Below, piece by piece: positions 9,235-19,458 of a stretch of DNA of 64,000 nucleotides. A model generated the notes under the pieces. That model was not told the DNA's origin. It ran no database searches and was given only the letters and a program-made list of their open reading frames with translations. This stretch comes from Aliiroseovarius sp. Z3. GTDB taxonomy: Bacteria; Pseudomonadota; Alphaproteobacteria; Rhodobacterales; Rhodobacteraceae. The position numbers and the translations under genes are program-made. The stretch's first letter is position 1. Each line of letters starts with the position of its first letter. The stretch spans positions 186,001 to 250,000 of the forward strand of contig NZ_JAFMZK010000001.1 in assembly GCF_029105185.1 (NCBI RefSeq). The letters run 5' to 3'.

Positions 9235-9269
9235 TGTGACCCTCCTAAGGACAGATAAGACTGTCTTGT

Positions 9270-9794
9270 TTACCCCTGCACAGCCTTCAACCCCGTCAGG
9301 AACCGCGCCGCGTTCTGCTGATAATGCACGGCAGACGCATAAAGCCTCTTGATCGTCACCGCATCCAGCTCCCGCACCACTTTGCCGGGCGCGCCCAGCA
9401 CCATGGAGCCATCGGGGATCACCTTGCCTTCTGTGACCAGCGCCCCTGCCCCGATCAGGCAGTTCTTCCCGATCTTGGCACCGTTCAAGACGGTCGCCCC
9501 CATACCTATCAGACTGCCATCACCCACCGTACAGCCATGCAGCATGGCCTTGTGGCCAACGGTCACGTTTTCACCAATCGTCAGCGGATAACCCAGATCC
9601 GTATGAAACACGCTGTTTTCCTGAACATTGGTGCCGGCCCCGATTTCGATCTGCTCGTTGTCACCGCGGATCGCACACCCGAACCAGACGGACGCTTTCG
9701 CACCGATGCGGACCCGGCCAATGATATTTGCATCGGGCGCAACAAACACGTCGTCTGCAATTTCGGGGCTGACCCCATCCAGCTCATATATCAT
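9270..9794 (-). CDS. Gamma-class carbonic anhydrase family protein
   Basis: A left-handed beta-helix hexapeptide protein of 174 residues, homologous to gamma carbonic anhydrases. The three zinc-ligand histidines are in place: H64 (SVFHTD), H81 (VGHKA) and H86 (MLHGC). Conserved RGD ([13 protein letters not shown]) and the [12 protein letters not shown]-terminus are present. Catalytic activity is not guaranteed in this subgroup. The start ATG overlaps the gmk stop as ATGA and uses a ribosome-binding site inside gmk, so it is translated from the yicC-gmk message. Confidence 0.93.
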   Translation of the reverse strand: MIYELDGVSPEIADDVFVAPDANIIGRVRIGAKASVWFGCAIRGDNEQIEIGAGTNVQENSVFHTDLGYPLTIGENVTVGHKAMLHGCTVGDGSLIGMGATVLNGAKIGKNCLIGAGALVTEGKVIPDGSMVLGAPGKVVRELDAVTIKRLYASAVHYQQNAARFLTGLKAVQG

Positions 9795-10435
9795 TGGCTT
9801 CCCTCTTCAAATTCCGCTTGTAACTTACGGACATGGTTCAACAATCCGGGTTGCTGATTGCGTCGCTGACGCGTGGCTTCAACAATCGTGATCAGCTTTT
9901 GCGCCGTTTCTTCCAGGTCATCGTTGATCAGCACGTAATCATAGCTGCCCCAGTGGCTGATCTCGTCCCAGCTTTTCTGCATCCGTTTGGCGATGGTGGC
10001 CGCATCATCCTGCCCGCGCCCTTCAAGCCGGGCGCGCAGCTCTTTGATGGACGGCGGCAGGATGAAGATCGACAAAGAATGTGACGCCATGGCGGAGTTG
10101 CGGATCTGGACTTCCCCCTGCCAATCCACGTCGAACAAGACATCACGGCCGCTTTCAATCGAGTTCCGCACCGGACCTTCCGGCGATCCATAGAAATTGC
10201 CGAAGACGTGGGCATGCTCCAGCATTTCACCCCCGGTCACCATTTCACGAAACCGGCTTTCATCAACGAAGTGGTAGTGCTGCCCGTCGACCTCGCCTTT
10301 GCGCGGCGCGCGCGTGGTGGCCGAGACCGAGAAGCTGAGCGTCGGATCCCAGTCCATCAGCCGCCGCGCCAAGGTCGATTTTCCCGCGCCCGAGGGCGAA
10401 GACAGGATGATAAGAAGGCCACGCCTGTCGGACAT
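9791..10435 (-). CDS. gmk: Guanylate kinase
   Basis: Phosphorylates GMP to GDP. The 214 residues include the P-loop [11 protein letters not shown] at about 12-22, the GMP-binding [19 protein letters not shown] segment and the lid-region Arg residues (LEGRGQDD). GGAG that overlaps the yicC stop lies 7 bases before the ATG, so the gene is coupled to yicC. The yicC-gmk order is widespread in proteobacteria. Confidence 0.96.
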   Translation of the reverse strand: MSDRRGLLIILSSPSGAGKSTLARRLMDWDPTLSFSVSATTRAPRKGEVDGQHYHFVDESRFREMVTGGEMLEHAHVFGNFYGSPEGPVRNSIESGRDVLFDVDWQGEVQIRNSAMASHSLSIFILPPSIKELRARLEGRGQDDAATIAKRMQKSWDEISHWGSYDYVLINDDLEETAQKLITIVEATRQRRNQQPGLLNHVRKLQAEFEEGSQ

Positions 10436-10439
10436 ATCG

Positions 10440-11333
10440 TTACTCCACGTTCTGAACCTGCTCGCGCATCTGATCTATGACATGCTTCAGGTCAAGGCCA
10501 ATGGCAGTCAGATCCTTGAATTGTGCCTTGGAACACAATGTATTGGCCTCTCGGTTGAACTCCTGCATCAGGAAATCAAGTTTTCGACCGACGGGTTGAT
10601 CAGACACCAAATATCCCCGCGCCGCGTCGATATGGGCTTTTAGCCGGTCGATTTCCTCGCGAACATCGGTTTTCACGGCCAGCATGGCAAGTTCTTGCGC
10701 AACGCGATCGGGGTCTGCACCATCGGTGTTGTCCATCACGCGTGACAGGGCGTCCCGCAACCCGGTGATCTGGGCCTCCTGCCGGGCGTCCATGACCGCT
10801 TCGGCGGCGGTGACAAGCCGGGACACCTCGTCAATCTGATCCGACAAAACGCGGACCAACGCCGCGCCTTCTTGCGCCCGCGAGGTCAGAAACTGATCCA
10901 CCAATTCGGGGATGTCATTCATCAATCGGTCCAGCAAGGGCGCGATATCGCCATCGGTCATCGCGCGCTGCTCCAACACGCCGCGCATGCCAGCGATTTC
11001 AGTAGGTTGCACCGGTGCGACGGGCAGTCCCCGCGCCTCGGCCTCGGCGGCGATTGCGGTCAGTTGGGTCAGCACCCGCGCCAATTCGTCCGGGTTGATG
11101 GATTGCGATCCCACATCATCCTGGCGCGTGATTTTCAAACTGACCGACACACTTCCGCGCGCCACCTTGGCCTTCAGGCTTTTGCGCATCGCCTCTTCCA
11201 GACCGCTCAGCCAATCGGGCACCCGAATTTTAATGTCCAACCCGCGTGCATTCACGGATTTCAGGTCCCAGACCCAGTTGTAACCGGCGTCTTCGGACGC
11301 GGTGCTGGCAAAGCCCGTCATGGATTGTGGCAT
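10440..11333 (-). CDS. yicC: YicC family endoribonuclease
   Basis: A 297-residue YicC family protein; the E. coli member has been shown to be an endoribonuclease acting on small RNAs. It has the conserved N-terminus SMTGFAS, the N-terminal YicC domain ([18 protein letters not shown]) and the C-terminal DUF1732-type end ([15 protein letters not shown], then [16 protein letters not shown]). ATG at 11333 has no clear ribosome-binding site; ATG at 11321 (SMTGF) is the alternative. A CtrA-box-like 15-mer begins 6 bases upstream of the start. Confidence 0.93.
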   Translation of the reverse strand: MPQSMTGFASTASEDAGYNWVWDLKSVNARGLDIKIRVPDWLSGLEEAMRKSLKAKVARGSVSVSLKITRQDDVGSQSINPDELARVLTQLTAIAAEAEARGLPVAPVQPTEIAGMRGVLEQRAMTDGDIAPLLDRLMNDIPELVDQFLTSRAQEGAALVRVLSDQIDEVSRLVTAAEAVMDARQEAQITGLRDALSRVMDNTDGADPDRVAQELAMLAVKTDVREEIDRLKAHIDAARGYLVSDQPVGRKLDFLMQEFNREANTLCSKAQFKDLTAIGLDLKHVIDQMREQVQNVE

Positions 11334-11339
11334 GTAAAG

Positions 11340-11354
11340 TTAACCATTTGCTAA
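11340..11354. promoter_or_regulatory. CtrA-box-like site upstream of yicC
   Basis: TTAA, seven bases, CTAA, beginning with TTAACCAT, close to the alphaproteobacterial CtrA consensus TTAA-N7-TTAA. It lies 6 bases before the yicC start on the minus strand and about 150 bases upstream of the PAS_5 gene on the plus strand. The same pattern with 13 of 15 identical bases occurs at 39865-39879. Binding is inferred only. Confidence 0.4.
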
Positions 11355-11502
11355 GTTTTTATGCCAATTTCGAAAGGAATGTGACATATTAAGACATCGG
11401 TAAGGATTATCCTTCCAATCGTTAACAAACGGCCACAATTTGAACAAGCTCGCTGGTTATCACCAAATTTATTAAATTCGTTTCAAACCTTGGGACGCGA
11501 AG

Positions 11503-12378
11503 ATGAAGATTGAGTATCTTAAAGATGGTAATGTTGTCACGCTGGCCTCGGCTCGGCGGACGATCAAATTTCCTGCCATCGCACAGATTGAAGCTTATTG
11601 GCATGCGCTGCGAAATGGCCGTCTGATGCCCACACGCGGCGATGTTGACCCCCGTGGCATCGGCGAAAACCTGACTTATGCGATGATCCTTGAACGTATC
11701 GCGCCCGGCCATGCCCGCATCCGGCTGGCGGGTCAGCACATCAGCGACGTTCTGTCCATGGAAGTACGCGGCATGCCCCTGAGCGCATTGTTTACGCCTG
11801 ACGCCCGTGACGAGATACAAGAGGCGCTGGAAAGCGTCTTTACCACGCCTGCCGAAGTCAGCCTGACCCTGCGCAGTGAAAGCAATCTGTTTCACAACAA
11901 GCTGGACGCTCAATTGATCTTGCTGCCCCTGAAAGACATCCACGGCAATGTCACGCGCGTTCTTGGTGGGTTCCAGGTCGATGGCAAACTGGGTCGTGGA
12001 CCACAGCGATTTGCCATCTGCAATATGGAAACACGTCCGCTTACGGTGGAACATACCGCCGGCCAGAACAGCAGCGATGCAGCACGTCGGCGAAAACGGG
12101 ACATCGCCCGTCCCGGCTACTGGGACATCCGTGGCGCGCCGCCCCCCCGATCAACCGACGCGAATAAGCCAGACGTCACCCGTGTGGATATCCGCCCCTC
12201 GCAAACCGGTCAAAACCGTAAGAGCGAAGGCCACATCATGCGTCCGTCGGATGCCAGCGGCGTTGCAGTGCCGGGCATGGCCGAGCTTGCGGCAAGTTTC
12301 CATGGCGCCTCGCGCCCGATGAGCATAAGCCCCACGGCGCGTCCCGGCGGGCATCTGCGGCTTGTCAAACAAGACTGA
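11503..12378 (+). CDS. PAS_5 domain protein
   Basis: A 291-residue protein. Residues about 20-165 match the PAS_5 (formerly DUF1457) domain common in alphaproteobacteria: IAQIEAYWHALRNGRLMPTR, GDVDPRGIG, a central RIRLAGQHISDVLSMEVRGM and a closing VLGGFQVDGKLG. The last 110 residues are Arg/Pro/Ser-rich and look disordered. No output domain is seen, so it is not a self-contained sensor kinase. It has an A/T-rich 170-base upstream region shared divergently with yicC, including the CtrA-like box, and ends at a bidirectional terminator. Confidence 0.82.
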   Translation: MKIEYLKDGNVVTLASARRTIKFPAIAQIEAYWHALRNGRLMPTRGDVDPRGIGENLTYAMILERIAPGHARIRLAGQHISDVLSMEVRGMPLSALFTPDARDEIQEALESVFTTPAEVSLTLRSESNLFHNKLDAQLILLPLKDIHGNVTRVLGGFQVDGKLGRGPQRFAICNMETRPLTVEHTAGQNSSDAARRRKRDIARPGYWDIRGAPPPRSTDANKPDVTRVDIRPSQTGQNRKSEGHIMRPSDASGVAVPGMAELAASFHGASRPMSISPTARPGGHLRLVKQD

Positions 12379-12414
12379 TCACCCGCGCCGCCATCTTGCG
12401 ACCATCACTGAAAT

Positions 12415-12445
12415 AAAAAACCCCGGCCGTTGGGCCGGGGTTTTT
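12415..12445. terminator. Bidirectional intrinsic terminator
   Basis: Perfect 8-base stem CCCCGGCC / GGCCGGGG with a GTTG loop, preceded by six A and followed by five T, so it can end transcription from both the PAS_5 gene (plus) and the DAHP synthase gene (minus). Confidence 0.93.
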
Positions 12446-12466
12446 CTGTAATTACATGAACGGCGG

Positions 12467-13840
12467 TCAGCTGGCTTTGACCGCCGCCGCGTCTTCGGCA
12501 CGCATTGACGACAGCTCTTCCGCCACCAGAAACGCCAGTTCCAACGATTGGCTGGCATTCAGACGTGGATCGCAAGCGGTGTGATAGCGGTCCGACAGAT
12601 CTTCGTCGGTAACCGCGCGCACGCCGCCGGTGCATTCCGTCACGTCGGCGCCCGTCATCTCGAAATGCACACCACCGGGGATGGTGCCTTCGGACTTGTG
12701 GACGGCAAAGAAGTCCTGCACTTCTTTCAGCACGGCATCGAATGGGCGCGTTTTGTAGCCGGTGGCCGATTTGATCGTGTTGCCATGCATCGGATCGCAG
12801 GACCAGACGACCTTCGCGCCCTCTTCCTTTACCGCCTGAATGAGGCGCGGCAGATGTTCGGACACCTTCCCTGCCCCGAACCGCGCGATCAGCGTCAGGC
12901 GACCGGCATCGTTGTTCGGGTTCAACTTGCCCATCAGAACCTTCAGGTCTTCCGCCGTTGTGGTCGGGCCGCATTTCAGACCGATCGGGTTCGCCACACC
13001 GCGGCAGAACTCCACATGTGCACCGTCAGGCTGACGGGTGCGGTCGCCGATCCACAACATGTGGCCCGAGCCTGCAACGGTTTTGCCCGTGGTGGCATCC
13101 AGACGGGTCAGCGCCTCTTCATACTCCAGCAAAAGCCCCTCGTGCGAGGTGTAGAAGTCCACCGTCTGCAATGTATGGGCCCTGTCACTGTCAACACCAG
13201 CAGCGCGCATGAAATCCAGCGTGTCCTGAATACGTTCGGCCATTTCCCGGTATTTCTCGGCCTCATCGCTTTCGGTGAAGCCAAGTGTCCAGCTGTGCAC
13301 CTTGTGCACATCCGCCAGACCACCGGTTGAAAAGGCCCGCAACAGGTTCAGCGTCGCCGCAGCTTGCGTATAGGCCTGCAACATCTTCTGCGGATCGGGC
13401 ACGCGCGAGGCTTCGGTAAAGTCCAGCTCGTTGATGATATCACCGCGATAGCTTGGAAGCTCTACGCCATCGACTGTCTCGGTTGGGGCCGAACGCGGCT
13501 TGGCGAACTGGCCGGCCATGCGTCCGACCTTGATCACTGGCACCTTGGCGCCATAGGTCAGCACCATCGCCATCTGCAACATCACCTTGAACGTGTCACG
13601 GATTCCGTCTGCCGAGAAGTCCGAGAAGCTTTCGGCGCAATCGCCACCCTGCAACAAAAAGGCTTCCCCGCGCGAGGCGCGACCAAGTTGTTCACGAAGC
13701 CGCATCGCTTCGCCTGCAAAGACCAGCGGGGGATATTTCGCAAGTTGTGCCTCGACCTCGGCCAACTTGGCCGCGTCGGTATAGTCAGGCATCTGCACCC
13801 GTGGCTTTGCGCGCCAGGTCGACTTGTCCCACTCCGTCAT
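12467..13840 (-). CDS. Class II 3-deoxy-7-phosphoheptulonate (DAHP) synthase
   Basis: First enzyme of the shikimate pathway, condensing PEP with erythrose 4-phosphate. The 457-residue length and motifs are those of the plant-like type II family: [11 protein letters not shown] near the N-terminus, [14 protein letters not shown], and [11 protein letters not shown] plus [13 protein letters not shown] at the C-terminal metal and substrate site. GGAG 7 bases before ATG 13840 supports this start; the longer frame to 13921 is rejected. It supplies the pathway whose shikimate kinase lies at the left edge. Confidence 0.95.
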   Translation of the reverse strand: MTEWDKSTWRAKPRVQMPDYTDAAKLAEVEAQLAKYPPLVFAGEAMRLREQLGRASRGEAFLLQGGDCAESFSDFSADGIRDTFKVMLQMAMVLTYGAKVPVIKVGRMAGQFAKPRSAPTETVDGVELPSYRGDIINELDFTEASRVPDPQKMLQAYTQAAATLNLLRAFSTGGLADVHKVHSWTLGFTESDEAEKYREMAERIQDTLDFMRAAGVDSDRAHTLQTVDFYTSHEGLLLEYEEALTRLDATTGKTVAGSGHMLWIGDRTRQPDGAHVEFCRGVANPIGLKCGPTTTAEDLKVLMGKLNPNNDAGRLTLIARFGAGKVSEHLPRLIQAVKEEGAKVVWSCDPMHGNTIKSATGYKTRPFDAVLKEVQDFFAVHKSEGTIPGGVHFEMTGADVTECTGGVRAVTDEDLSDRYHTACDPRLNASQSLELAFLVAEELSSMRAEDAAAVKAS

Positions 13841-14077
13841 GTCTTTGCTCCGTCTTAGGTCGTTATCCCGCGCCTGCGGGTTCAAGGCCCTTCTTCTAGC
13901 GCGGTCAGCGCTAACGTGCAATTACCGTTATGGATTGGGGATATGTCGCGTTAATATCCCGAAATGCCGGTCTTGACCGGTTGTACAAATGCCGGTGGTT
14001 TCTCTCTTGCCGCTTCCGTTCAAACCTGATGTGGTCCCCGACAACGCAAAGAAACCGATCCGCAGAAGGTGACTCGG

Positions 14078-15067
14078 ATGACTGAAAAACCCGTATCGAC
14101 ACACTCCGCCCCACGACGGTTTGTTTTCGTGCTTGTCGAAGGGTTTACGTTGCTCAGCTTCGCAGGTGCCGTGGATGCCTTGCGCATTGCCAACCGAGCA
14201 GCAGGGCGCACCCTTTATGAATGGGTGATCATGGGCGACGGCGGTCAGACCATCACCTCATCTGCCGGCCCAGCCTTCAATCTGGACAGCGATCTGGGCG
14301 AGCTTCGGCGCGATGATACGATGATTATCTGCTCGGGCGTGGACGTGCAGACCCACTGTTCCACGAAGCTTTTGAACTGGTTGCGGCGCGAGGCACGCCG
14401 GGGCGTGAAGGTGGCAGGCCTGTGCACCGCTGCACATGTGATCGCAAAAGCAGGGCTATTGAATGATAAGCGTGCGACCATTCACTGGGAAAACCACGAC
14501 AGCTTCGCCGAAGCCTTTGACGAGGTGGACCTGACCAAACGTGTCTTCGTGATTGATGGCAACGTCATGACCGCCGCGGGCGGCACATCGTCGATTGACC
14601 TGATGCTGAAGCTGATTGCGGATGAGCACGGTGAAGACATCGCCAATGTCGTCGCTGACCAACAGATCTATACCTCGATCCGAACGGACCGCGACACTCA
14701 GCGCTTGTCGGTGCCGACCCGGATCGGCGTGCGCCACCCCAAGCTCAGCGATGTGATCCAGAAGATGGAAGCCAATATCGAAGAGCCGATTTCGCCGTCA
14801 ATTCTGGCTGCTGATGTGGGCATGTCGACGCGGCAGCTCGAACGGTTGTTCCGACGCTATCTGAACCGTTCGCCCAAACGCTATTATATGGAGCTGCGTT
14901 TGCAAAAAGCACGCAACCTGTTGATGCAAACAGATATGAGCGTGATCAACGTGGCGTTGGCCTGCGGATTTTCCAGCCCGTCCCATTTTTCCAAATGTTA
15001 CCGGGCACATTACGATACCACGCCTTATCGCGAACGCGGCAGTCATGCCGCCAAGGTGACGCTTTAA
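14078..15067 (+). CDS. GlxA-family AraC-type transcriptional regulator
   Basis: A 329-residue regulator with an N-terminal DJ-1/PfpI-like domain (about 10-175; RFVFVLVEGFTLLSFAGAVD, and the nucleophile-elbow-like GLCTAAHVIA) and a C-terminal AraC helix-turn-helix pair (DVGMSTRQLERLFRRYL and VALACGFSSPSHFSKCYRAH). AGAAGG lies 8 bases before ATG 14078; a GTG nine bases upstream is the alternative. It precedes the liv-type transporter on the same strand with a 150-base gap, which suggests control of that operon. Relatives include regulators of betaine, carnitine and amino-acid catabolism; the ligand here is unknown. Confidence 0.9.
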   Translation: MTEKPVSTHSAPRRFVFVLVEGFTLLSFAGAVDALRIANRAAGRTLYEWVIMGDGGQTITSSAGPAFNLDSDLGELRRDDTMIICSGVDVQTHCSTKLLNWLRREARRGVKVAGLCTAAHVIAKAGLLNDKRATIHWENHDSFAEAFDEVDLTKRVFVIDGNVMTAAGGTSSIDLMLKLIADEHGEDIANVVADQQIYTSIRTDRDTQRLSVPTRIGVRHPKLSDVIQKMEANIEEPISPSILAADVGMSTRQLERLFRRYLNRSPKRYYMELRLQKARNLLMQTDMSVINVALACGFSSPSHFSKCYRAHYDTTPYRERGSHAAKVTL

Positions 15068-15219
15068 CGCGCACCGCCAACGCGTAACCTTGAACATCTT
15101 TCCAGCCATAACCTGCCGATCCTACGACCTTTTTCATGTCTGGCACCGCTTGGCCCTTTTCTTTTCCCAAACGCTTGCCTAGGCTCTGCTTCGGATATTT
15201 TCCAACTGGGAGAGAAAGT

Positions 15220-16404
15220 ATGAAAAAGATTCTTATGGCGACCGCCGCCAGCGCACTGATGAGCGGCACAGCCTTTGCAGAAGACGTGAAGGTGGGTGTC
15301 CTTCTTGGCTTCACCGGCCCGCTTGAATCGCTGGCGCCCCACATCGCGGGCGGCGCGGAACTGGCCATTGCCGAGGTCAACGAATCGGGCCTGTTCATGG
15401 GCGGGTCCACGGTGACGTCTGTTCGTGGCGATTCAACCTGCGTCGACGCAGCCGCTGCCACAGCCGCCGCCGAACGACTGGTCACGGGTGAAGGCGTTGC
15501 CGGCATCGTGGGTGCAATGTGCTCGGGCGCAACCGGCGCTGTCTTGACCAGCGTGGCGCTGCCCAACGGTGTTGTGCAAATCTCGCCATCGGCAACCTCG
15601 CCGGGTCTGTCGACCATCGAAGACAATGGCCTGTTCTTCCGCATGGCCCCGTCGGATGCGCGTCAGGGCGAAATCATGGCCGATATCATCACCAGCCGTG
15701 GCATCAACGAAGTCGCCGTGACCTATACCAACAACGACTATGGCAAAGGTCTGGCCGACAGCTTTGCGGCAGCCTTCGAAGCCGCGGGCGGCACCGTGAC
15801 CATCAACGCTGCCCACGAAGAAGGCAAAGCCGACTATTCGGCCGAAGTCGGCGCGCTGGCTTCTGCTGGTGGTCAGGCGCTTGTCGTGGCCGGTTATTCG
15901 GACCAGGGCGGTTCGGGCATTATCCAGGGTTCGCTTGACACCGGTGCATTTGACACATTCGTCCTTCCGGACGGCATGGTGTCGGACATCCTGACCGAGA
16001 AATTCGGCAGCGACATCGACGGCAGCTTCGGCCAACACCCCAGCTCGGCCAATGATGGTGCGGGCAAGTTGGAAGAGATGCTGGCAGCAGCCGAAATCGA
16101 CGGCACCTCGCCCTATGCCAAGGAAGGCTATGACAGCGCCGCTGTTCTGCTTCTGGCAATGCAAGCCGCAGGCTCGACCGATGGTGCTGCGGTCAGCGCA
16201 GCCGTGACCGAAGTGGCCAACGCCCCCGGCGAACCCATCGGTCCAGGTGAACTGGCCAAAGGTCTTGAGATCCTCGCGGCTGGCGGCGACATCGACTATG
16301 TCGGCGGTTCAGACGTTGAACTGATCGGCCCCGGTGAAAGCGGTGGAAGCTATCGCGAGATCGAAATCAAAGATGGCGCCATCGAGGCTGTTAAGTTCCA
16401 CTAA
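15220..16404 (+). CDS. Branched-chain-amino-acid-type ABC transporter, solute-binding protein
   Basis: A 394-residue periplasmic binding protein of the LivJ/LivK type. It has a signal peptide (MKKILMATAASALMSGTAFA, cut before EDVKVG) and the family start VGVLLGFTGPLESLAPHIAGG. The specific ligand cannot be read: the liv family also carries amides, urea and aromatic compounds. GGGAGAGAAAGT before ATG 15220 supports the start. It is the first gene of a transport operon and is separated from the ATPase genes by a terminator-like hairpin. Confidence 0.92.
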   Translation: MKKILMATAASALMSGTAFAEDVKVGVLLGFTGPLESLAPHIAGGAELAIAEVNESGLFMGGSTVTSVRGDSTCVDAAAATAAAERLVTGEGVAGIVGAMCSGATGAVLTSVALPNGVVQISPSATSPGLSTIEDNGLFFRMAPSDARQGEIMADIITSRGINEVAVTYTNNDYGKGLADSFAAAFEAAGGTVTINAAHEEGKADYSAEVGALASAGGQALVVAGYSDQGGSGIIQGSLDTGAFDTFVLPDGMVSDILTEKFGSDIDGSFGQHPSSANDGAGKLEEMLAAAEIDGTSPYAKEGYDSAAVLLLAMQAAGSTDGAAVSAAVTEVANAPGEPIGPGELAKGLEILAAGGDIDYVGGSDVELIGPGESGGSYREIEIKDGAIEAVKFH

Positions 16405-16425
16405 ACAACCTTATAAACCTAATGA

Positions 16426-16454
16426 AACAGCCCGGATGTTTTCCGGGCTGTTTT
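16426..16454 (+). terminator. Intercistronic terminator-like hairpin after the liv binding-protein gene
   Basis: An 11-base stem (AACAGCCCGGA paired with TCCGGGCTGTT) with a 5-base loop followed by a short T run, 21 bases past the stop of the binding-protein gene and 44 bases before the next start. A partial terminator here would make more binding protein than permease and ATPase. Confidence 0.75.
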
Positions 16455-16497
16455 GGTAAGACGTGCGGCCAACTTCCGGTTGCGAGAGGGGACACAT

Positions 16498-17280
16498 ATG
16501 ATCGTCATCGAAGACGTTCACAAGCATTTTGGCGGCTTTCACGCGGTGGACGGCGCAACAATGCGGATCGAGGAACGCTCGATCACCGGGTTGATCGGAC
16601 CCAACGGGGCGGGCAAGACCACCTTGTTCAACGTAATTGCAGGCGTGTTGCCCCCGACCTCGGGCCGCATCACCATGGCGGGTGAAGACATCACCGGCCT
16701 GCCCCCGCATGAATTGTTCCACAAGGGACTTCTGCGCACGTTCCAGATTGCCCATGAATTCGGGTCGATGACCTGTCGGGAAAACCTGATGATGGTGCCG
16801 GGGGCCCAGTCGGGCGAGCAGCTTTGGAACACGTGGTTTGGCCGCAAGCGCATAGCGGACGAAGAACGCGCCCTGCGCGCCAAGGCCGATGAAGTTCTTG
16901 AATTTCTGACCATTTCTCACATCGCAGACCTTCGGGCGGGCGAAATCTCGGGCGGTCAGAAAAAGCTGCTGGAACTGGGCCGCACGATGATGGTCGATGC
17001 CAAAATCGTCTTTCTGGACGAGGTTGGCGCGGGTGTGAACCGCACCCTGCTTTATACCATCGCCGACGCCATCAAGCGCCTGAACGAAGAACGCGGATAC
17101 ACATTCGTCGTGATTGAGCACGACATGGATTTCATCGAACGTCTGTGTGACCCGGTGATCTGTATGGCAGAAGGCAAAGTCTTGGCCGAAGGCACGCTGG
17201 CCGAAATCAAGGCCAACGAACACGTGATCGAGGCCTATCTGGGCACCGGTTTGAAGAATAAGGACAAGGTGGGCGCATGA
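16498..17280 (+). CDS. livG: Liv-type ABC transporter ATP-binding protein (LivG)
   Basis: Cytoplasmic ATPase of the transporter, 260 residues. Walker [10 protein letters not shown] (about 38-46), signature [13 protein letters not shown], Walker [13 protein letters not shown] and H-loop [10 protein letters not shown] are present. The C-terminal GEVLAEGT-like [25 protein letters not shown] is characteristic of LivG rather than LivF. The residue after the catalytic Asp-Glu is Val where most ABC ATPases have Pro. GAGGGGACACAT precedes ATG 16498. It overlaps livF as ATGA. Confidence 0.93.
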   Translation: MIVIEDVHKHFGGFHAVDGATMRIEERSITGLIGPNGAGKTTLFNVIAGVLPPTSGRITMAGEDITGLPPHELFHKGLLRTFQIAHEFGSMTCRENLMMVPGAQSGEQLWNTWFGRKRIADEERALRAKADEVLEFLTISHIADLRAGEISGGQKKLLELGRTMMVDAKIVFLDEVGAGVNRTLLYTIADAIKRLNEERGYTFVVIEHDMDFIERLCDPVICMAEGKVLAEGTLAEIKANEHVIEAYLGTGLKNKDKVGA

Positions 17281-18104
17281 GCGGGAACCCCTATCAGGAT
17301 GATCGCGGCAACAAGGATGCCTCGATCGTCAATCCCAAGGGTCAGGGCACCCTCACGCCGGCGGCGGGCACCGGACACCAGATGCACACGGGCGATGCCT
17401 TTCTGATCGGCGACAGCATGACCGGCGGTTATGGCAAATCCGGCCCGGATATTCTGCATGACTGCACCATCGCCGTCGACAAAGGCGAGATCGCGGTGAT
17501 CGTCGGCCCCAATGGCGCGGGCAAGTCCACCGGTATGAAAGCCGTGTTCGGAATGCTGAACCTGCGCCAGGGATCGGTCCGGCTGGATGGTGAGGATATC
17601 ACCGACCTGTCGCCGCAGGCACGTGTCCACAAGGGCATGGGGTTTGTTCCGCAGACGCAGAATATTTTCACCTCGATGACGGTTAAGGAAAACCTCGAAA
17701 TGGGGGCGTTTATCCGCGAGGATGACATTTCACAGACCATGGCACAGGTGTTTGAGCTGTTCCCGATCCTGCACGAGAAACGCAATCAGGCGGCGGGTGA
17801 GTTGTCGGGTGGGCAGCGCCAGCAGGTCGCCGTGGGCCGTGCGCTGATGACCAAGCCCAAAGTGCTGATGCTGGATGAACCCACGGCAGGTGTCAGCCCC
17901 ATCGTGATGGACGAGCTGTTTGACCGGATCATCGAGGTGGCGCGCACTGGCATCTCGATCCTGATGGTTGAGCAGAATGCACGCCAAGCCCTTGAGATCG
18001 CTGACAAAGGCTATGTTCTGGTGCAGGGCGCGAACGCACATACCGGATCTGGCAAAGACCTTTTGGCCGACCCGGAAGTGCGCCGGTCGTTTCTGGGGGG
18101 ATGA
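17277..18104 (+). CDS. livF: Liv-type ABC transporter ATP-binding protein (LivF)
   Basis: Second ATPase, 275 residues. Walker A GPNGAGKST, signature LSGGQRQQVAVGRAL, Walker B VLMLDEPTAGVSP and MVEQNARQAL (LivF-type H-loop) are present. An N-terminal extension of about 40 residues precedes the usual start of the domain (MTGGYGKSGPDILHDC); it is polar and Gly/Asp-rich. Translation is coupled to livG (ATGA) and its stop overlaps the next small gene. Confidence 0.92.
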   Translation: MSGNPYQDDRGNKDASIVNPKGQGTLTPAAGTGHQMHTGDAFLIGDSMTGGYGKSGPDILHDCTIAVDKGEIAVIVGPNGAGKSTGMKAVFGMLNLRQGSVRLDGEDITDLSPQARVHKGMGFVPQTQNIFTSMTVKENLEMGAFIREDDISQTMAQVFELFPILHEKRNQAAGELSGGQRQQVAVGRALMTKPKVLMLDEPTAGVSPIVMDELFDRIIEVARTGISILMVEQNARQALEIADKGYVLVQGANAHTGSGKDLLADPEVRRSFLGG

Positions 18105-18448
18105 GGATGTTGAAGTATATCTGTGCAGCAGCCGCGAGCAGCCTGATCGCCCTGCCCGCCTTCGCCCAAACCTGCACGTTCACCATGGAATGCTACGAGA
18201 CCGAAGCCTGTCAGGACACAGCCTTTTCGCTGACAGCGGAACTGGACGACTCCAAGCTCGTCACAGATTTTGGTGACCTGACCATTGTGGGCGTCAAAAG
18301 CGACGCGCCTCTGATCACCGTTTTTGCCACCGGCCAAGGCGCGGAATACCTGTTGTCGCGCACTGGCGACACAGCACGCTTCACCGCCCATTCCAATGAA
18401 GGGCCCACGTCGATCACCTATCTGGGCACATGCGAGGGAGAGTTCTGA
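18101..18448 (+). CDS. Small cysteine-rich exported protein within the liv operon
   Basis: A 115-residue protein with a signal peptide (MLKYICAAAASSLIALPAFA, cleaved before QTCTF). The mature part has four cysteines (25, 31, 37, 111), which suggests two disulfides, and is otherwise beta-rich and polar. It is translationally coupled on both sides: its ATG overlaps the livF stop and its stop overlaps livH as TGATG. The start may be the ATG at 18107. I do not recognise a named family. Position inside the operon suggests a periplasmic partner of the transporter or of its substrate pathway. Confidence 0.75.
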   Translation: MRMLKYICAAAASSLIALPAFAQTCTFTMECYETEACQDTAFSLTAELDDSKLVTDFGDLTIVGVKSDAPLITVFATGQGAEYLLSRTGDTARFTAHSNEGPTSITYLGTCEGEF

Positions 18449-19458
18449 TGGATATCCTGAACGCGCTTGTCGCGCTTCTCAACTTCGTCGTGATCCCTGC
18501 GATGGCCTATGGCAGCCAATTGGCGCTGGGGGCGCTGGGTGTCACGCTGATTTACGGCATCCTGCGGTTTTCGAACTTCGCCCATGGTGACAGCATGGCC
18601 TTCGGGGCGATGGTGACGATCCTTGTGACATGGTGGTTTCAATCCATGGGCGTGTCGATTGATCCGCTTCCCACGGCATTGCTGGCCCTGCCCTTTGGCA
18701 TCGTTGGCACCGCGCTGATGCTTTTGGCCACCGACCGCGTTGTGTATCGCTTTTATCGCCGCGTCAAAGCCAAGCCGATCGTCTTTGTCATGGCCTCGAT
18801 GGGCGTGATGTTCATCATGAATGGCGTTGTCCGCTTTGTTATCGGCCCGGACGATCAACGCTTTGCCGATGGCGCACGGTTCATCATCAGTGCACGTGAT
18901 TTCAAATCCATGACCGGCTTGGACGAGGGGCTGGCTTTCAAAACCAGCCAAGGATTGACCATCGTCACCGCTGTCATCGTCGTCGCGGCCCTGTTCTGGT
19001 TTCTGAACAAGACGCGCACCGGGAAATCCATGCGCGCGTTTTCCGATAACGAGGATCTGGCGCTTTTGTCCGGCATCAACCCCGAGCGTGTCGTGATGAT
19101 CACCTGGATCATCGTGGCCGGACTGATCACCATCGCGGGTGTGCTCTACGGTCTGGACAAGACGTTCAAACCGTTCACTTATTTCCAGCTTCTGCTACCT
19201 ATCTTCGCCTCGGCGATTGTCGGCGGATTGGGCAGCCCGCTGGGCGCCATCGCGGGTGGTTTCGTCATCGCCTTCTCCGAGGTCACGGTGACCTATGCGT
19301 GGAAGAAGGTTGTGACCTATCTACTGCCCGAAAGCCTTGAGCCATCTGGCCTGGTGCAGCTGATGTCCACAGATTACAAATTCGCGGTCAGTTTCGTCAT
19401 CCTGATCATTGTCTTGCTGTTCAAACCCACGGGTCTTTTCAAGGGGCAATCGGTATGA
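18448..19458 (+). CDS. livH: Liv-type ABC transporter permease (LivH)
   Basis: Inner-membrane permease, 336 residues with about eight to nine hydrophobic segments. It carries the LivH signature region GVTLIYGILRFSNFAHGDSMAFGA and the later AIVGGLGSPLGAIAGG (EAA-like loop). GAGGGAGAGTTCTG before ATG 18448 supports the start; the frame from 18430 is too long. It overlaps livM as ATGA. Confidence 0.93.
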   Translation: MDILNALVALLNFVVIPAMAYGSQLALGALGVTLIYGILRFSNFAHGDSMAFGAMVTILVTWWFQSMGVSIDPLPTALLALPFGIVGTALMLLATDRVVYRFYRRVKAKPIVFVMASMGVMFIMNGVVRFVIGPDDQRFADGARFIISARDFKSMTGLDEGLAFKTSQGLTIVTAVIVVAALFWFLNKTRTGKSMRAFSDNEDLALLSGINPERVVMITWIIVAGLITIAGVLYGLDKTFKPFTYFQLLLPIFASAIVGGLGSPLGAIAGGFVIAFSEVTVTYAWKKVVTYLLPESLEPSGLVQLMSTDYKFAVSFVILIIVLLFKPTGLFKGQSV

